Below, one piece after another: positions 25,706 to 34,121 of a stretch of DNA of 64,000 nucleotides. Each line of letters starts with the position of its first letter. Position 1 is the stretch's first letter. Source of the DNA: Maribacter zhoushanensis (GTDB taxonomy: Bacteria; Bacteroidota; Bacteroidia; Flavobacteriales; Flavobacteriaceae); the NCBI RefSeq assembly GCF_029350975.1, contig NZ_JARKMR010000001.1, forward strand, positions 1,054,001 through 1,118,000. Direction: 5' to 3'. Position numbers and translations under genes: made by a program. The notes under the pieces are model-generated. The model saw only the letters and a program-made list of their open reading frames with translations. It was not told the origin of the DNA and did not search any database.

Positions 25706-26011
25706 TTAAATTGGCATGAGCAAGCCGGTAATCGTGCTTACTTGAACTTCTTTATCATCTTCATCTATTTCAGAATCTACAGTGAAAGTTATAGAGAACT
25801 GTCTGCCTACAAACTTTTGACTATTTAAGTCGTAATTGGCGATTACTTCGCTGGTTACTTTGGTGAATTCTGTTTTGCTATCTTCATGATTAGAAAATAC
25901 GTAAACACCATTGATATAACCCTCGTACGTTCCGTTCATTTTGCTAGCTTCTTGACCAAAAGTAGTCATTGAAGAAACTGTTACGAACAATACAATTAAA
26001 AGTGATTTCAT
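25706..26011 (-). CDS. Small secreted protein of unknown function
   Basis: A 101-residue protein with a signal peptide (MKSLLIVLFVTVSSMTTFGQ) followed by a short beta-rich mature domain (NGTYEGYINGVYVFSN; KFVGRQFSITFTV) and an acidic stretch EIDEDDKEV. No lipobox and no family I recognise. It has its own terminator, which ends 10 bases after the stop. Confidence 0.6.
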   Translation of the reverse strand: MKSLLIVLFVTVSSMTTFGQEASKMNGTYEGYINGVYVFSNHEDSKTEFTKVTSEVIANYDLNSQKFVGRQFSITFTVDSEIDEDDKEVQVSTITGLLMPI

Positions 26012-26279
26012 TTTTTTCTTGTTAAATTAATTATCGATTTTTTTGTTCGGATTTTCTAGCATTTCTTAATGCTAAAACTGCTGATACAAATGAAATCTAA
26101 TTAGTTGAATAACGATTAATTTCATCTTTTTATTATGATGCTTATTCTATAAACTTAAACAACTGTAGCTAAGTTGGCTGTTTTTATTTGATTCAATAAA
26201 AATAATTTCAATTTCTATATGTACTATTTATGACCATAGGATATTGAATACTAAATCAAAGTTAAAAGTTTTTTTAAAA

Positions 26280-26295
26280 CAAAGCACTTGCTTAG
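26280..26295. promoter_or_regulatory. Operator palindrome overlapping the tetR-type gene promoter
   Basis: CAAAGCA-CT-TGCTTAG, an inverted repeat with one mismatch, matching the perfect copy at 26901-26916. It overlaps the -7 box TAGTTTTG (26293-26300) of the regulator gene, so binding would shut off that promoter. Confidence 0.65.
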
Positions 26296-26300
26296 TTTTG
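26293..26300 (+). promoter_or_regulatory. -7 promoter box of the TetR-type regulator gene
   Basis: TAGTTTTG, a perfect TAnnTTTG match, 18 bases before the ATG at 26318. Its left end lies within the operator palindrome. Confidence 0.5.
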
Positions 26301-26317
26301 TAGTGTAATTAGGAATA

Positions 26318-26881
26318 ATGGCGCGCAAAAAGCAATATAACGAAACTGAGGTCATAGAAAAGGCAATGCGTCTATTTTGGCGTAATGGCTATGAAAGTAC
26401 ATCGGTTCGTATGTTAGAGAAAGAAATGGGTATTAACCAATTCTCTATTTATGCTAGTTTTAAAAATAAAGAGGGCGTTTTTTTAGAAAGCATCAAACTT
26501 TATAACACCCGAATAAAAGCCATTACCGATACGCTTGAAAAGTCAAATAATGGTGTAGTAGGAATTAAAGATTACTTTTTAGATTTTTTAGATTTCTCTA
26601 GAGAAGGTGCAATTTTTAAAGGGTGTTTGGTTACCAACACGGTAAATGAAATAAAAGAAGATGCTAATCCCGTAATTATGGCGGCACTTAAGCGTTTTTC
26701 TTTAAATATTAGAGTATTATTTGTAAGGAACTTAAAACAAGACGACCAAAGGGGTGTTGAAGAAATAGAAGCACAGGCAGACTATTTAATGAACGCACTT
26801 TTGGGGCTATCGATTTCATCAAAAGTATTCAATGAAGCGCAGTTAAAAAGCATTATTAAAATTACGTTTTTACACTTGTAG
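26318..26881 (+). CDS. TetR/AcrR family transcriptional regulator
   Basis: A 187-residue regulator. The N-terminal 60 residues form the TetR helix-turn-helix: VIEKAMRLFWRNGYESTSVRMLEKEMGINQFSIYASFKNKEGVF. The C-terminal domain (about 65-187) is helical and presumably binds an effector; it includes IFKGCLVTNTVNE, as seen in regulators of redox and detoxification genes. Its two likely operators overlap its own -7 box and that of the next gene, so it is probably an autorepressor controlling the downstream CMD gene. The inducer cannot be inferred. Confidence 0.9.
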   Translation: MARKKQYNETEVIEKAMRLFWRNGYESTSVRMLEKEMGINQFSIYASFKNKEGVFLESIKLYNTRIKAITDTLEKSNNGVVGIKDYFLDFLDFSREGAIFKGCLVTNTVNEIKEDANPVIMAALKRFSLNIRVLFVRNLKQDDQRGVEEIEAQADYLMNALLGLSISSKVFNEAQLKSIIKITFLHL

Positions 26882-26900
26882 CATTTTTTTTAACCAATAA

Positions 26901-26916
26901 CTAAGCAGTTGCTTAG
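26901..26916. promoter_or_regulatory. Operator palindrome upstream of the CMD gene
   Basis: CTAAGCA-GT-TGCTTAG, perfect 7-bp arms. It lies 41 bases before the ATG at 26957 and touches a near-consensus -7 box (TAGATTTA, 26914-26921). It is the same motif as at 26280-26295. Confidence 0.7.
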
Positions 26917-26956
26917 ATTTAACATAAATATAGTAATTAATAGAAATAATAAGATT

Positions 26957-27505
26957 ATGACAACTTTAAAAGTACACAACATTGAAACTGCACCAGAAGG
27001 TAGCAAAGGATTATTGGAAAACTCTCAAAAATCATTTGGTATGATTCCTGGTTTACATGGGGTTTTGGCAGCTTCACCACAAATTCTAGAAGCATACCAA
27101 ACACTACATAAGTTATTTACCGAAACTTCTTTTAATGAAGAAGAACTAACGGTAGTATGGCAAGCCATAAATGTTGAGCATGCCTGTCATTACTGTGTAC
27201 CTGCACATACCGGTATTGCTAAAATGATGAAAGTTGATGATGAAATTACAGAAGCGTTACGTAATGAGACTCCATTGGCAGATGCAAAGTTAGAAGCTTT
27301 AAGAACAATGACGTTGACCATAGTACGCAACCGTGGTAATGTAACACAAGAAGATTTAGATGCTTTTTATGCAGCTGGTTACGGTGAGCAACAAGTATTG
27401 GAAATCATTTTAGGATTATCTCAAAAAGTGATTAGTAACTATACAAACCACATTGCACATACTCCAGTAGATGAGCCATTTAAGAAATTTGCATGGTCTA
27501 AATAA
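26957..27505 (+). CDS. Carboxymuconolactone decarboxylase family protein (AhpD-like)
   Basis: A 182-residue helical protein. The active motif is EHACHYCVPAHTGIAKMM: Glu74, His75, Cys77, Cys80 and His84, the AhpD-type E-x-x-C-x-x-C-x-x-x-H arrangement, so a peroxidase or disulfide-reductase activity is likely. I chose ATG 26957 because the upstream in-frame start at 26909 lies within the operator. It is the first target of the TetR-type regulator and ends before a terminator-like hairpin at 27554. Confidence 0.85.
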   Translation: MTTLKVHNIETAPEGSKGLLENSQKSFGMIPGLHGVLAASPQILEAYQTLHKLFTETSFNEEELTVVWQAINVEHACHYCVPAHTGIAKMMKVDDEITEALRNETPLADAKLEALRTMTLTIVRNRGNVTQEDLDAFYAAGYGEQQVLEIILGLSQKVISNYTNHIAHTPVDEPFKKFAWSK

Positions 27506-27553
27506 TTGAGGTTTCAATTCCCCCGAAACCATATGTTGATTGAGTGATTGTTT

Positions 27554-27583
27554 ATAGCCTTCTGTCTTAAGGCAGAGGGCTAT
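27554..27583 (+). terminator. Intrinsic terminator after the CMD gene
   Basis: ATAGCCTTCTGTC-TTAA-GGCAGAGGGCTAT, a 13-bp stem with two G-U pairs, followed by TTTATTTTTATT. It may end the CMD transcript before the GAPDH gene. Confidence 0.65.
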
Positions 27584-27611
27584 TTATTTTTATTAAACTA
27601 AATACACAGAA

Positions 27612-28604
27612 ATGAAAAAAATAGCAATAAACGGAATGGGGCGTATAGGTCGCGCTTCTTTAAAAGTAATCCTGGATAATCCGGAGTTAGACTTAGTAGC
27701 GGTAAACGATATTGTATCCATAGAAAACATAGCTTATTTATTGAAGTATGATTCGGTTTATGGAATTTATGAAAAAGAGGTTTCACATGATGAGAACAAC
27801 TTAATCATAGATGGTAAAAAAATTCAATATAATTCTCTACGAAACCCTGAGGATTTACCGTGGGCGGAGCATAAAATTGATGTGGTTGTTGAAAGTACCG
27901 GTTTTTTCACCAAAAGTGATGATGCAAAGAAACATATTAAAGCAGGAGCCAAATCTGTGATTATATCGGCACCTACCAAGAGTGAAGATATCCCAACAGT
28001 GGTACATGGCGTAAATACAGAAGCTGGTGAAACCAATATATTTTCTTGTGCTAGCTGTACCACAAATAACATTAGCCCTGTAGTAGAAGTTTTGGGTCGT
28101 AGAATAGGGATTAAAAAAGCTATTATGACTACTGTACACGCTTATACGGCATCTCAAGGTATTGTAGATGCGCCTTCTGAAAAGAATTTGAGAATGGGTC
28201 GTGCAGGTGCGGCGAATATTGTTCCTACATCGACAGGAGCGGCAATTGCGACAACTAAAGCATTACCAGAATTAGCCGGTAAGTTTGACGGTGTTGCGCT
28301 ACGTGTGCCAATTCCGGTAGGTTCAATGTCAGATTTAACCTTTGTTATGGAGCGCGATGTAACTCCTGAAGAAATTAATGCAATTTTTAAGGAAGAAGCA
28401 GCTACGTATAGATATAAAAACATTCTAGACACTACAGATCAGCCTTTGGTCTCTTCTGATATTGTAAAGAATCCGCATGCATCAACCGTAGATTTGGGAA
28501 TGACAAGAGTGGTAGATGGTGATTTATTGAAAGTTATGACTTGGTATGACAATGAGTGGGGATTCACCAATCAAATGATCCGTCAAATTTTGGCAGAAAA
28601 CTAA
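27612..28604 (+). CDS. gap: Type I glyceraldehyde-3-phosphate dehydrogenase
   Basis: A 330-residue enzyme. The NAD site begins KIAINGMGRIGR, the catalytic motif is ASCTTN with Cys149, and His176 lies in TTVHAYTASQ. After the catalytic motif the usual CTTNCLAP reads CTTNNISP, a variant position that often marks secondary GAPDH copies. It may therefore be an accessory isozyme rather than the main glycolytic one (inference). It stands in a run of redox and detoxification genes behind the TetR-type regulator, but a terminator separates it from the CMD gene. Confidence 0.93.
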   Translation: MKKIAINGMGRIGRASLKVILDNPELDLVAVNDIVSIENIAYLLKYDSVYGIYEKEVSHDENNLIIDGKKIQYNSLRNPEDLPWAEHKIDVVVESTGFFTKSDDAKKHIKAGAKSVIISAPTKSEDIPTVVHGVNTEAGETNIFSCASCTTNNISPVVEVLGRRIGIKKAIMTTVHAYTASQGIVDAPSEKNLRMGRAGAANIVPTSTGAAIATTKALPELAGKFDGVALRVPIPVGSMSDLTFVMERDVTPEEINAIFKEEAATYRYKNILDTTDQPLVSSDIVKNPHASTVDLGMTRVVDGDLLKVMTWYDNEWGFTNQMIRQILAEN

Positions 28605-28612
28605 ATTAAACG

Positions 28613-28647
28613 AGGTAGCTGATCTTAAGGTAAAAGAATGGCTACCT
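28613..28647 (+). terminator. Weak terminator-like hairpin after gap
   Basis: AGGTAGC and GCTACCT arms, 7 bp, with a 21-base loop, followed by TTATTTATAA. The loop is long, so partial read-through into the EthD gene is likely. Confidence 0.35.
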
Positions 28648-28674
28648 TTATTTATAAGCTTAAAAACACATAAA

Positions 28675-28989
28675 ATGATAAAAGTATCTGTAATGTATCC
28701 TAACGGTGAAGATGTTAAATTCGATGTAGACTACTATAAAAACACACACTTGCCAATGGTGCAGAAATTAGTGGGTGGTGCGTTGAAGGAATTGGAGTTA
28801 GATTTAGGTGTAGGTGGTAGAGCAGCGGGTGAAGCTGCGCCTTATGTAGCAATTGCACACTTGAAATTTGACGATGTAGCCTCTTTTCAGGCAGCCTTTG
28901 GTCCGCATGCAGCAACTTTTGCTGCAGATGTTAAGAACTATAGCAATGTGCAGGGAGCTATTCAAATTAGTAATTTGATAACATTTTAA
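28675..28989 (+). CDS. EthD family reductase
   Basis: A 104-residue ferredoxin-like alpha+beta-barrel protein. Typical EthD features are YYKNTHLPMVQKL near residue 23-35, followed by a Gly-rich turn and the AHLKFDDVASFQAAFG strand. The family was named from ether degradation but usually has no defined activity. The stop is 3 bases before the DsbA start, so these are co-transcribed. Confidence 0.8.
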   Translation: MIKVSVMYPNGEDVKFDVDYYKNTHLPMVQKLVGGALKELELDLGVGGRAAGEAAPYVAIAHLKFDDVASFQAAFGPHAATFAADVKNYSNVQGAIQISNLITF

Positions 28990-28992
28990 GAG

Positions 28993-29637
28993 ATGAAAGA
29001 AAAATTAAAAATAGATATAGTTTCTGATGTAGTATGCCCATGGTGCATTATTGGCTATAAACGTTTAGAAAAAGCAATTTCAGAACTAGGTATTAAAGAT
29101 CAAGTAGAGATTGAGTGGCAACCGTTTGAGCTGAACCCTGATATGCCACCAGAAGGTCAGAATATAACTGAACATATTACTGAAAAATATGGATCAACAT
29201 TAGAGCAACAAAAAGAGTCGCGTGAAAACATGACCAATATAGGTGAAGAACTAGGTTTCAAATTCGATTATTTTGATGAGATGCGCATGTCTAACACCTT
29301 TGAAGCTCACGTTTTATTAGAATATGCGAAAGAATTTGGTAAGCAGACCGAGTTGAAAATGCGATTGATTACTGCTTTTTTTAGTGAACGAAAAGATGTA
29401 TCTGATAAAGATGTTTTAAAACAAGCGTTACTAGATGTTGGTTTAAATGCAGATGAAGCACTGGCTAGATTAGACAGTGAAGAAGCACGTTACCACGTAA
29501 GAAACAAGCAGGGCGAATGGAAAAATATGGGTGTAAACTCCGTACCAACTATAGTTTTTAACATGAAAAGTGCGGTAACAGGTGCGCAACCAGTTTCTAC
29601 ATTTAAACAAATACTAGGAGAACTAATTGCCGAATAA
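28993..29637 (+). CDS. DsbA family (FrnE-type) disulfide oxidoreductase
   Basis: A 214-residue thioredoxin-fold protein with no signal peptide, hence cytoplasmic. The redox centre is CPWC (Cys15, Cys18), followed by the FrnE-type WQPFELNPDMPPEG and the late GVNSVPTIVFN loop that carries the cis-Pro. FrnE-type enzymes act in oxidative-stress responses and in polyketide isomerisation. Three bases separate it from the EthD gene and 20 from the next gene. Confidence 0.88.
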   Translation: MKEKLKIDIVSDVVCPWCIIGYKRLEKAISELGIKDQVEIEWQPFELNPDMPPEGQNITEHITEKYGSTLEQQKESRENMTNIGEELGFKFDYFDEMRMSNTFEAHVLLEYAKEFGKQTELKMRLITAFFSERKDVSDKDVLKQALLDVGLNADEALARLDSEEARYHVRNKQGEWKNMGVNSVPTIVFNMKSAVTGAQPVSTFKQILGELIAE

Positions 29638-29657
29638 AAAATATAAAATTCAATATC

Positions 29658-30320
29658 ATGAGTACAACAAATAAAGGCGATTTAGATACATTGCTTTCTG
29701 TAAAGAGAGCAGAGGCCGCCGGTAAATTTACCGAAGAAAAAAAGAAAGTATATGCAGATGGCATTACTAGTGTTGCAACATCTGGTGTGTTAGAAAATGC
29801 ATTGAATATTGATAGTAAAGCACCAGATTTTACCTTGAAAAACGCATTGGGAAAATCTGTTTCTTTATATGATGAATTAAAAAACGGACCTGTAGTTTTG
29901 ACTTGGTACCGTGGTGGTTGGTGTCCATATTGCAACATTACGCTACATTACTTACAAGAAAAATTACCGGAGTTTCAAAAAGCTGGAGCTACCTTAATAG
30001 CTATTACTCCAGAACTACCAGATAATTCTCTTTCTACTTCAGAAAAAAATAATTTAGAATTTACGGTTTTAAGTGATGTTGGTAATAAAGTAGGCAAAGA
30101 ATATGGTGTGGTGTTTACTTTGACCAAAGAGGTGGCCGCTATATATGAAGCAGGTTTTGGTTTAAGCGAGGTAAATGGAGACGATAGTAATGAGCTCCCG
30201 CTGGCCGCAACCTATGTTATAGATACTGATGCTACGGTGACCTACGCTTTTTTAGATGCTGATTATAGAGAAAGAGCAGAAGTAACTGAAATACTGGCAG
30301 CCCTAGCAAAATTGAAATAA
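29658..30320 (+). CDS. Peroxiredoxin-like AhpC/TSA family protein, copy 1
   Basis: A 220-residue thioredoxin-fold protein. After a helical N-terminus of about 50 residues comes APDFTLKNALGKSVSLYDEL, then the active loop RGGWCPYCNI (Cys89, Cys92) and a C-terminal ATYVIDTDATVTYAFLDADYR. The CPYC pair differs from classical PxxxTxxC peroxiredoxins, so thiol reductase or peroxidase activity is a guess. A paralogue of the same design lies at 34122. Confidence 0.82.
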   Translation: MSTTNKGDLDTLLSVKRAEAAGKFTEEKKKVYADGITSVATSGVLENALNIDSKAPDFTLKNALGKSVSLYDELKNGPVVLTWYRGGWCPYCNITLHYLQEKLPEFQKAGATLIAITPELPDNSLSTSEKNNLEFTVLSDVGNKVGKEYGVVFTLTKEVAAIYEAGFGLSEVNGDDSNELPLAATYVIDTDATVTYAFLDADYRERAEVTEILAALAKLK

Positions 30321-30350
30321 ATTCAAAGCCCAACGTAACCAACTAGAAAT

Positions 30351-30701
30351 ATGAAAATCAATAAAATAATTTATTACTTAGCTACGGGTCTATTTACCTT
30401 AGTGATGCTATTTTCGGCAGGTATGTATTTTTTTAACCATGAGTTTATTAAAAGTGCATTTACAAGCTTAGGTTACCCAACGTATTTAATTTACCCTTAT
30501 GCTACAGCAAAGTTGCTAGGTCTCTTCGCTATATGGAATCCTAATTTTAAGATTATTAAAGAATGGGCATATTCTGCATTTTTCTTTGCCATAACATTGG
30601 CATTTTTTGCGCATATAATGGTAAATGACGGTGGGCAGATGACCGCCATAATTGCCATGGTAGCTTTAATAGTTTCTTATATCTTTAGTAAAAGAATATA
30701 A
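30351..30701 (+). CDS. DoxX family membrane protein
   Basis: A 116-residue protein with four membrane helices (about 8-26, 43-62, 70-86, 94-112). LFSAGMYFFNHEFIKSAFTSLGYPTYL and AKLLGLFAIWN are typical DoxX-like segments. DoxX-type proteins are often next to thioredoxin-fold and stress genes and are thought to take part in quinone or thiol redox. Here it follows the peroxiredoxin-like gene by 30 bases, in line with that. Confidence 0.82.
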   Translation: MKINKIIYYLATGLFTLVMLFSAGMYFFNHEFIKSAFTSLGYPTYLIYPYATAKLLGLFAIWNPNFKIIKEWAYSAFFFAITLAFFAHIMVNDGGQMTAIIAMVALIVSYIFSKRI

Positions 30702-30725
30702 TTACAAGTTTAAAACACGGTGCTT

Positions 30726-31439
30726 ATGGATAATGAAATGGAACATAAAAAATCAAATATCACTAGACCAAAGGTTTTATTCTTTGATGTTAATGAAACG
30801 CTTTTGGATCTTACAAAGGTCAAAAAAGAAGTAGGCAATGCATTGGGAGGTAGGGAAGATTTGCTTTCCCTATGGTTTACGACCATGTTGCAATATTCAT
30901 TGGTGACCTCTGCCAGTGGTCAGTACAAACCTTTTGGGCATATTGGAGCTGCCGCATTACAAATGGTAGCGGCAAATCATCATATTAATTTGTCTGAAGA
31001 AGATGCACGTACCGTTATTTCTGAATCTATGGGAAATTTACCTGCACACTTAGAAGTAAAAGAGGCGCTTACACAATTAAAAGATGCCGGATATAAATTA
31101 GTAGCCTTTACCAATTCATCTAAAGACGGATTGAAAAAGCAATTTAAAAATGCCGGATTGACCGAGTATTTTGATGAAATGCTTAGTGTAGAACCAACGG
31201 GTAAATTCAAGCCTTTTACAGATACCTACACTTGGGGAGCAAAACAAATGGGAGTGGAGTTAGAGGAGTGTATGCTTATAGCTACCCATGGTTGGGATGT
31301 TGCCGGTGCCCTTTGGGCAGGGTGGCGCGCAGCGTTTATAGGTAGACCTGGGCAACAAGAATATCCGCTAGCACCAAAAACAGAAATTATAGTGTCAGAT
31401 TTGAAAAAAGCAGCAGATATTTTAGTGACGTATAGCTAA
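30726..31439 (+). CDS. Haloacid dehalogenase type II (HAD superfamily)
   Basis: A 237-residue HAD hydrolase. Motif I is LFFDVNETLLDL (nucleophile Asp), motif II is FTNSS, the Lys lies in GKFKPFTDTY and motif IV is THGWDVAGA, followed by AFIGRPGQ as in L-2-haloacid dehalogenases. The substrate is unknown. It is the last gene of the redox run. I chose ATG 30726 over a GTG 6 bases upstream. Confidence 0.88.
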   Translation: MDNEMEHKKSNITRPKVLFFDVNETLLDLTKVKKEVGNALGGREDLLSLWFTTMLQYSLVTSASGQYKPFGHIGAAALQMVAANHHINLSEEDARTVISESMGNLPAHLEVKEALTQLKDAGYKLVAFTNSSKDGLKKQFKNAGLTEYFDEMLSVEPTGKFKPFTDTYTWGAKQMGVELEECMLIATHGWDVAGALWAGWRAAFIGRPGQQEYPLAPKTEIIVSDLKKAADILVTYS

Positions 31440-31485
31440 AAAAATGGACCAGTTCTTTTTCAAATAAAAAGCATCTTAGAATATG

Positions 31486-31493
31486 TATCTTTG
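31486..31493 (+). promoter_or_regulatory. -7 promoter box of the coiled-coil lipoprotein gene
   Basis: TATCTTTG followed by C, an exact TAnnTTTG match, 29 bases before the ATG at 31522. Confidence 0.6.
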
Positions 31494-31521
31494 CGGTACC
31501 ATTAACTAAAGAAAGTAATTC

Positions 31522-32175
31522 ATGTTGAAAAGAACACTATTTGTTGCCCTAATTGCACTTACCTTAACTTCTTGTTGGAAAGATAAAAGTCCTGAAGACC
31601 TTATTCGCTTAAAAGATAAATTTAAGTCTCAGGTAGACGATTTTGAGAATAAGAAAGAGACCGCCAATAAAAACGTGAACAAAGGGCTAGAATCTTTGAA
31701 TGCATTAAAAAGTGCGCTAGAAGATACCAAGAATGAAGATAAAGAATTTGCTAAGGTATATGGCGATTGGGAGAAAGTAGATCGTCGTGTTAATAACTTG
31801 AATAAGGAGTACGAAGATTTAAAGGAGAAAGCTTCTAACCTGTTTACAGCTATGGAAACACAGACCAACAGTCTTAGTGACGAAAAGAGTAAAAAAACGC
31901 TTTTAGGAGCTATTGAAAAAGCCAGAACCAAGTATAACGCCACATTAGCGAACACTTCACAAGCGATAGATAAATTACGATTATTACATGGCGATGCCGT
32001 TGAGGTTGTAAAAGCCTTAGAAGTAGCTGCTGCGCTAAATTCATTTGATAATATCAATGATCAAATGAAAAGTATAGAAGGTCGTGTAGACGGCATAATG
32101 CAAGAATTGAACGTTGCCGTTGTAGAGAGTAAGAAACTATACGAAAAGAAAATTACCGAATTGGGAGAGGAGTAG
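31522..32175 (+). CDS. Coiled-coil lipoprotein
   Basis: A 217-residue lipoprotein: lipobox TLTSC (Cys18) and then almost pure charged heptads (Glu/Lys with Leu/Ala spacing) from about 25 to 210, with few breaks. It is therefore predicted to form a long helical rod or bundle in the periplasm. I recognise no family; DUF2959-like proteins have a comparable design. It has its own promoter and terminator. Confidence 0.65.
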   Translation: MLKRTLFVALIALTLTSCWKDKSPEDLIRLKDKFKSQVDDFENKKETANKNVNKGLESLNALKSALEDTKNEDKEFAKVYGDWEKVDRRVNNLNKEYEDLKEKASNLFTAMETQTNSLSDEKSKKTLLGAIEKARTKYNATLANTSQAIDKLRLLHGDAVEVVKALEVAAALNSFDNINDQMKSIEGRVDGIMQELNVAVVESKKLYEKKITELGEE

Positions 32176-32202
32176 CATTACACTTTCTTTATAAATATAA
32201 AC

Positions 32203-32234
32203 GCCAGTATTTTTTAAATACTGGCTTTTTTTAT
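32203..32234 (+). terminator. Intrinsic terminator of the coiled-coil lipoprotein gene
   Basis: GCCAGTATTT and AAATACTGGC around a 3-base loop, followed by TTTTTTTATTT. Confidence 0.85.
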
Positions 32235-32480
32235 TTGATAGTTTTAAATGAAATTAAGCTAAACTATAGTGAAATTGGCGATAATTTTAATGTTAAAAAG
32301 TAGAAGCTTGTAAAGCTGGTTACCGGGACTATTCAAAAAACACACATTTATATATGTCTTATATAATTTTGAAAAATATTACTTGACTCGAAAAATGATG
32401 TCTTTTAATAATTTTATATTTAGACTTATAATATTTACGTGTATTCCGCTGTTTCTTATTTAAATGGATAATACTATATT

Positions 32481-33353
32481 ATGAATGTGAAATTAAAATT
32501 GTTGGCTATATTTCTTTTAATGATAATTATATCATGTAACAGTTTTTCGAATAAAATTGTTGAGAATAGTTGGGTACAAGATAATTTAAGAGGAAAAGTT
32601 AAAAATTTTGAAGAAGTAAGTTCTGATGTAACCCAACTAAAGGGAAGAACAGAAAAGAAATTATTTTTTAATGAGTATAATGAGAAGGGATATGCTATAG
32701 AAAAAAGGGATTTTAGACTTCGGAATAAAAAAGTTTTTAAATATGATAATAAAGGAAATAGGGTTCAGAGGCTAGTCTATAGTTTAAATGACAATGGTTC
32801 TGGTCCAATGGATAAAATGATTTCTGAATATGATGATGATGGAAATCTCGTTACAACCAAATGGTCTAATTCATATAGCCAGGGAAAATGGATGTATAAG
32901 TATGACGAGAATGGAAACCAAATCGAATTTATAGAACACCACAGAGGTAAGGTTTATAAAAGAACTATTTATAAGTATAATGAAAAAGGTGAAATCATTC
33001 AGGAAACACTCTACAATACAGATAATTTACTAGTGGAAAGAGCAATTTTTGACTATGATAAAAATGGAAATAAAATACTGATTAACATGTTTGCGCCAGA
33101 TGAAAGAATACGCTTTAGGTCAGCTTATAAATATGATGATAGAAATAATAGAATAGAGGAAATAAACTTTCTAAAATTTGGCGATGATAAAGCAGATCTT
33201 GAATATGCTATTGCAAATGATCTAGATAAATATAAAGAACATTTTACTTATGCATATGAATACGATAATGAAGGCAACTGGGTAAAAAAAACTAAATATA
33301 ACAATGGTGAGGTAGTATTTATTTCTGAGCGTGAATATACCTATTATGAATAA
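32481..33353 (+). CDS. YD-repeat lipoprotein
   Basis: A 290-residue lipoprotein (lipobox IIISC, Cys19) with seven RHS/YD-type repeats from about residue 85 on: the unit is roughly Y-x-Y-D-x-x-G-N, for example FKYDNKGN, YKYDENGN, FDYDKNGN and YEYDNEGN, spaced 20-40 residues apart. Such short YD-repeat lipoproteins are common in Bacteroidetes. No toxin domain follows the repeats, so this is not a full RHS toxin. Function unknown. Confidence 0.7.
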   Translation: MNVKLKLLAIFLLMIIISCNSFSNKIVENSWVQDNLRGKVKNFEEVSSDVTQLKGRTEKKLFFNEYNEKGYAIEKRDFRLRNKKVFKYDNKGNRVQRLVYSLNDNGSGPMDKMISEYDDDGNLVTTKWSNSYSQGKWMYKYDENGNQIEFIEHHRGKVYKRTIYKYNEKGEIIQETLYNTDNLLVERAIFDYDKNGNKILINMFAPDERIRFRSAYKYDDRNNRIEEINFLKFGDDKADLEYAIANDLDKYKEHFTYAYEYDNEGNWVKKTKYNNGEVVFISEREYTYYE

Positions 33354-33512
33354 CGTTACCTCTATAAAATAAGGGGACAATTGTATATTGATTTAGGTTT
33401 GGTTTAAGAAAACAGTACTACAAATAGATTTCTTCTTAAAAGTGGTAGAAAATAAGTACATTTTTCACTAATTGTTTTTCAACTAAACCACTACAAATTA
33501 TTTCATTAAAAA

Positions 33513-34003
33513 TTGAATCAGTCTAAAAAATACGAAGCTCCATTTACGGAAGATGACTTAAGGGTTATTCGTTCTAAAAGCAAAAAATCTAATGTTGCAT
33601 GGTTTATTGCTAACATCATTTTAGGTGTTATTGCTATAGGGTTATTAAAACAACCAGGCTTTGGATTTATTGAGTTTTTAGCTTGTTTCTTCTTTGTTAT
33701 TTCTTTTTACCATATCTCCGTTTCTTTTATAAAGGTTCAACAGAGAAAGACTTAGAGGAAAAAATTAAAGTCTCTACAGAGTTAAGAATAAAATACAAGA
33801 GAAGGGACATGGATAACTTTTGTCATTATGAAATAGAATTTGAACAGAACCCGGATTTTAATAAATATGGTCTATTGAAAAAAGATTTTGAAAAAGTAAA
33901 TGTGGGTGACGTAATTTATATAGAGTTCTCAAAATATGGTCATTGGATTTTGAAAATTGAATGTAATGACCAAGACATTGAAAATCCTCTTAATGGACAT
34001 TGA
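33513..34003 (+). pseudogene. Membrane protein gene split by a probable frameshift
   Basis: Two overlapping frames look like one gene. From TTG 33513 the first frame encodes 80 residues with two membrane helices (NVAWFIANIILGVIAIGLL; FIEFLACFFFVISFYHISVSF) and stops at 33755 just after KVQQRKT. The second frame, one base back, continues with KDLEEKIKVSTELRIKYKRR and a soluble beta-rich domain ending NDQDIENPLNGH at 34003. A TAA lies just upstream of 33513 and no ATG precedes the first helix. A missing or extra base near 33690-33752 would join them. It could be a true inactivation, a sequencing error, or two separate small genes. Confidence 0.5.
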
Positions 34004-34121
34004 GATTAAACTAGAAATTAGATAAATTCAACTTACAATCTTATGTTAAATTAATAGGAAAGATTCTTTGTCAACTTTGGCTATTAATACCTTTATCCTT
34101 CATATCAATGAAATTAGAATA

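Larger units (their letters stand above)
26012..26317. other. Intergenic stretch upstream of the TetR gene
   Basis: About 306 bases. The only supported elements are the operator and -7 box of the TetR gene at 26280-26300. The rest is AT-rich and I see no gene in it. Confidence 0.6.

Noticed and set aside
26101-26200. A possible hairpin-type terminator before the TetR gene
   Set aside because: Pairing is short and interrupted, and no stable stem of more than 6 bp can be drawn.
32235-32480. Hidden small gene in the 250-base gap before the YD-repeat lipoprotein
   Set aside because: The stretch is very AT-rich with many stops in all frames; no credible start or coding pattern.
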